Positions 19,151 through 20,180 of a DNA stretch of 20,180 nt are shown here, in pieces. A program made the position numbers and the translations under genes. Within the stretch, counting starts at the first letter, position 1. Every line of letters begins with the position of its first letter. The notes beneath the pieces were generated by a model that did not search any database, was not told the DNA's origin, and was given only the letters and a program-made list of their open reading frames with translations. The DNA is from Condylostoma magnum (taxonomy: Eukaryota; Ciliophora; Heterotrichea; Heterotrichida; Condylostomatidae). The stretch is from positions 1-20,180 of the forward strand of contig CAKKTI010000402.1 in assembly GCA_920105805.1 (NCBI GenBank), read 5' to 3'.

Positions 19151-20078
19151 TTCCATACTCTTACTTCATAATCTAATCCACCTGATACTACTAGTTATTC
19201 ACTTCTTGAAATGCAAACTGAGAATACTCAATCGTTATGTTGATCAATGATTCTATTTCTGGATGGTTTTTTAAGTCTCATAGTCTTACTTTCTTATTCC
19301 TTCCACCTGATACTATTAGTTATTCACTTCTTGAAATACAAACTGATTCTACCAAATCATCATGTTAACCAATGATTCTACTGTTGTATGAGTTTTATAA
19401 GTCCCATACTCTTACTTGATTATCAAATCCACCTGATACTACTATTTATTCACTTCTTAAAATACAAACTGATATTACCTCACTATTATGTTGACCAATG
19501 GTTCTGTTGTTGGATGGGTTCTATAAGTCCCATACTCTTACTTTCTTATCCCATCCACCTGATACTACTAATTATTCACTTCTTGAAATGCAAACTGATT
19601 ATACACTACAGTAATCATGCTCTCCAATGATTCTGTTTCTGGATGGGTTTTATAAGTCCCACAATCTTACTTGATTATCCCCTCCCCCTGATATTACTAT
19701 TTATTCACTCCTTGAAATGCAAACTGATCTTACATAATCATCATGCTGACCAATAATTTATTATTTCTCCTTTCGTTACTAAAATTATTTTCGTTGTAAT
19801 TCTAGTTTTCTTGCTTACTGTCTAATATGTTCTCCGGCTCTCATAATATTTACTCATCTCATAATCCATTATAAACTTCTATTAGCTTGTTCTTTCTAAT
19901 CTGCTATAATAATAAGAAATTACTATTATATTTCTCTAAATGCCTTAAGTTTTACTTCCATCAAATCGTTATAATTTACTCTTGATCTAATTGATTTATC
20001 TTAATCATTTAATTTGACCAAAGTATCTAAGTATTTCAGATACTTTCTCTCTCATAAAATTATAAATCAAGGTGTTTA
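19151..20078 (-). pseudogene. Decayed, 5'-truncated relative of the WD40 gene next to the telomere
   Basis: This block is collinear with 1-970, in the same orientation. It has five units of about 126 bp (19151-19760, the outermost lacking its end), then the coiled N-terminal segment, breaking off at the place equivalent to about 970. Unit spacing is no longer constant: 125, 126, 126 and 129 bp by a shared anchor. Several deletions lie in the N-terminal part, so the frame is not kept. About the first 85 codons, including the start ATG, are missing because telomere sequence follows. It also stops abruptly at 19151 inside a blade. Sequence differs from the left copy at many positions, so the duplication is not recent. 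It is a host-gene fossil and can hardly make the WD40 protein. Confidence 0.8.
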
Positions 20079-20094
20079 TTTTTTTTTTTTTTTT
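20079..20094 (+). repeat. T16 tract at the telomere junction
   Basis: Sixteen T residues lie between the broken WD40 relative and the first telomere unit (the last two T also belong to that unit). The intact left copy has no such tract at the matching place (about 970). It may have been added during chromosome-end healing or may reflect slippage. Confidence 0.7.
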
Positions 20095-20180
20095 AGGGTG
20101 TTAGGGTGTTAGGGTGTTAGGGTGTTAGGGTGTTAGGGTGTTAGGGTGTTAGGGTGTTAGGGTGTTAGGGTGTAAGGGTG
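20093..20180 (+). repeat. Telomere, 11 units of TTAGGGTG
   Basis: Eleven consecutive 8-mers reach the window end. Ten are TTAGGGTG and the last (20173-20180) is TAAGGGTG. The G-rich strand runs 5' to 3' towards the end, as a right telomere must. In the complementary notation the unit is CCCTAACA, the type reported for heterotrich ciliates. It shows the window is a true chromosome end. The variant last unit may be a sequencing artefact or an odd telomerase addition. Confidence 0.95.

Noticed and set aside
19388-19630. Plus-strand hydrophobic frame with repeated ILLLDYQIHLILLFIHFLK-type segments suggesting a membrane protein
   Set aside because: It is the complement of WD40 repeat units in the telomere-side pseudogene.

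Overview
The window is the right-hand end of a ciliate chromosome. It finishes in a G-rich telomere built from the 8-mer TTAGGGTG, the CCCTAACA type I associate with heterotrichs such as Stentor and Blepharisma. Recognisable proteins appear only if UAA and UAG are read as Gln inside genes. UGA falls on conserved Trp positions (kelch blades, RING, PH domain), yet UGA, UAA and UAG all also sit at the natural ends of genes. That three-way ambiguous use is the one described for the heterotrich Condylostoma. A karyorelict, where UGA would be the only stop, is the main alternative. I saw no spliceosomal introns in the intact genes and no rRNA or tRNA genes.

Left zone (1-8121) is gene-poor and AT-rich. 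A minus-strand WD40-repeat gene runs off the left edge. Its five in-window 126-bp repeats are 42-residue WD40 blades. About 1.8 kb without visible genes follows. Next come two broken plus-strand host genes side by side: an ABHD4/5-like alpha/beta hydrolase and a PX-PH phospholipase D. A non-LTR retrotransposon (LINE) fragment follows, with a retropepsin-like motif, a zinc knuckle, an APE endonuclease and the start of the reverse transcriptase.

Central zone (8126-18593) is packed with intact genes: SNU13 (+), a TRIM-like RING/B-box/coiled-coil/kelch protein (-), a short-chain dehydrogenase (+), VPS2/CHMP2 (+), a SAXO-type axonemal protein (-), MUS81 (-), an enoyl-CoA isomerase (+), a TPX2-like protein (+), a RING-PHD protein (-) and a long coiled-coil protein (-). 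Spacers are tiny: 6 bp, 8 bp, 16 bp, 28 bp and 35 bp. Two same-strand pairs (MUS81-SAXO and isomerase-TPX2) are separated only by in-frame UAR codons, so the meaning of UAR decides whether each pair is two proteins or one. The genes are housekeeping functions (splicing/snoRNP, ESCRT-III, DNA repair, fatty-acid metabolism, cilium/microtubule, ubiquitin) and form no single pathway.

Right zone (18594-20180) is an AT-rich spacer, then a decayed, 5'-truncated relative of the left WD40 gene in the same orientation, a T16 tract and the telomere.
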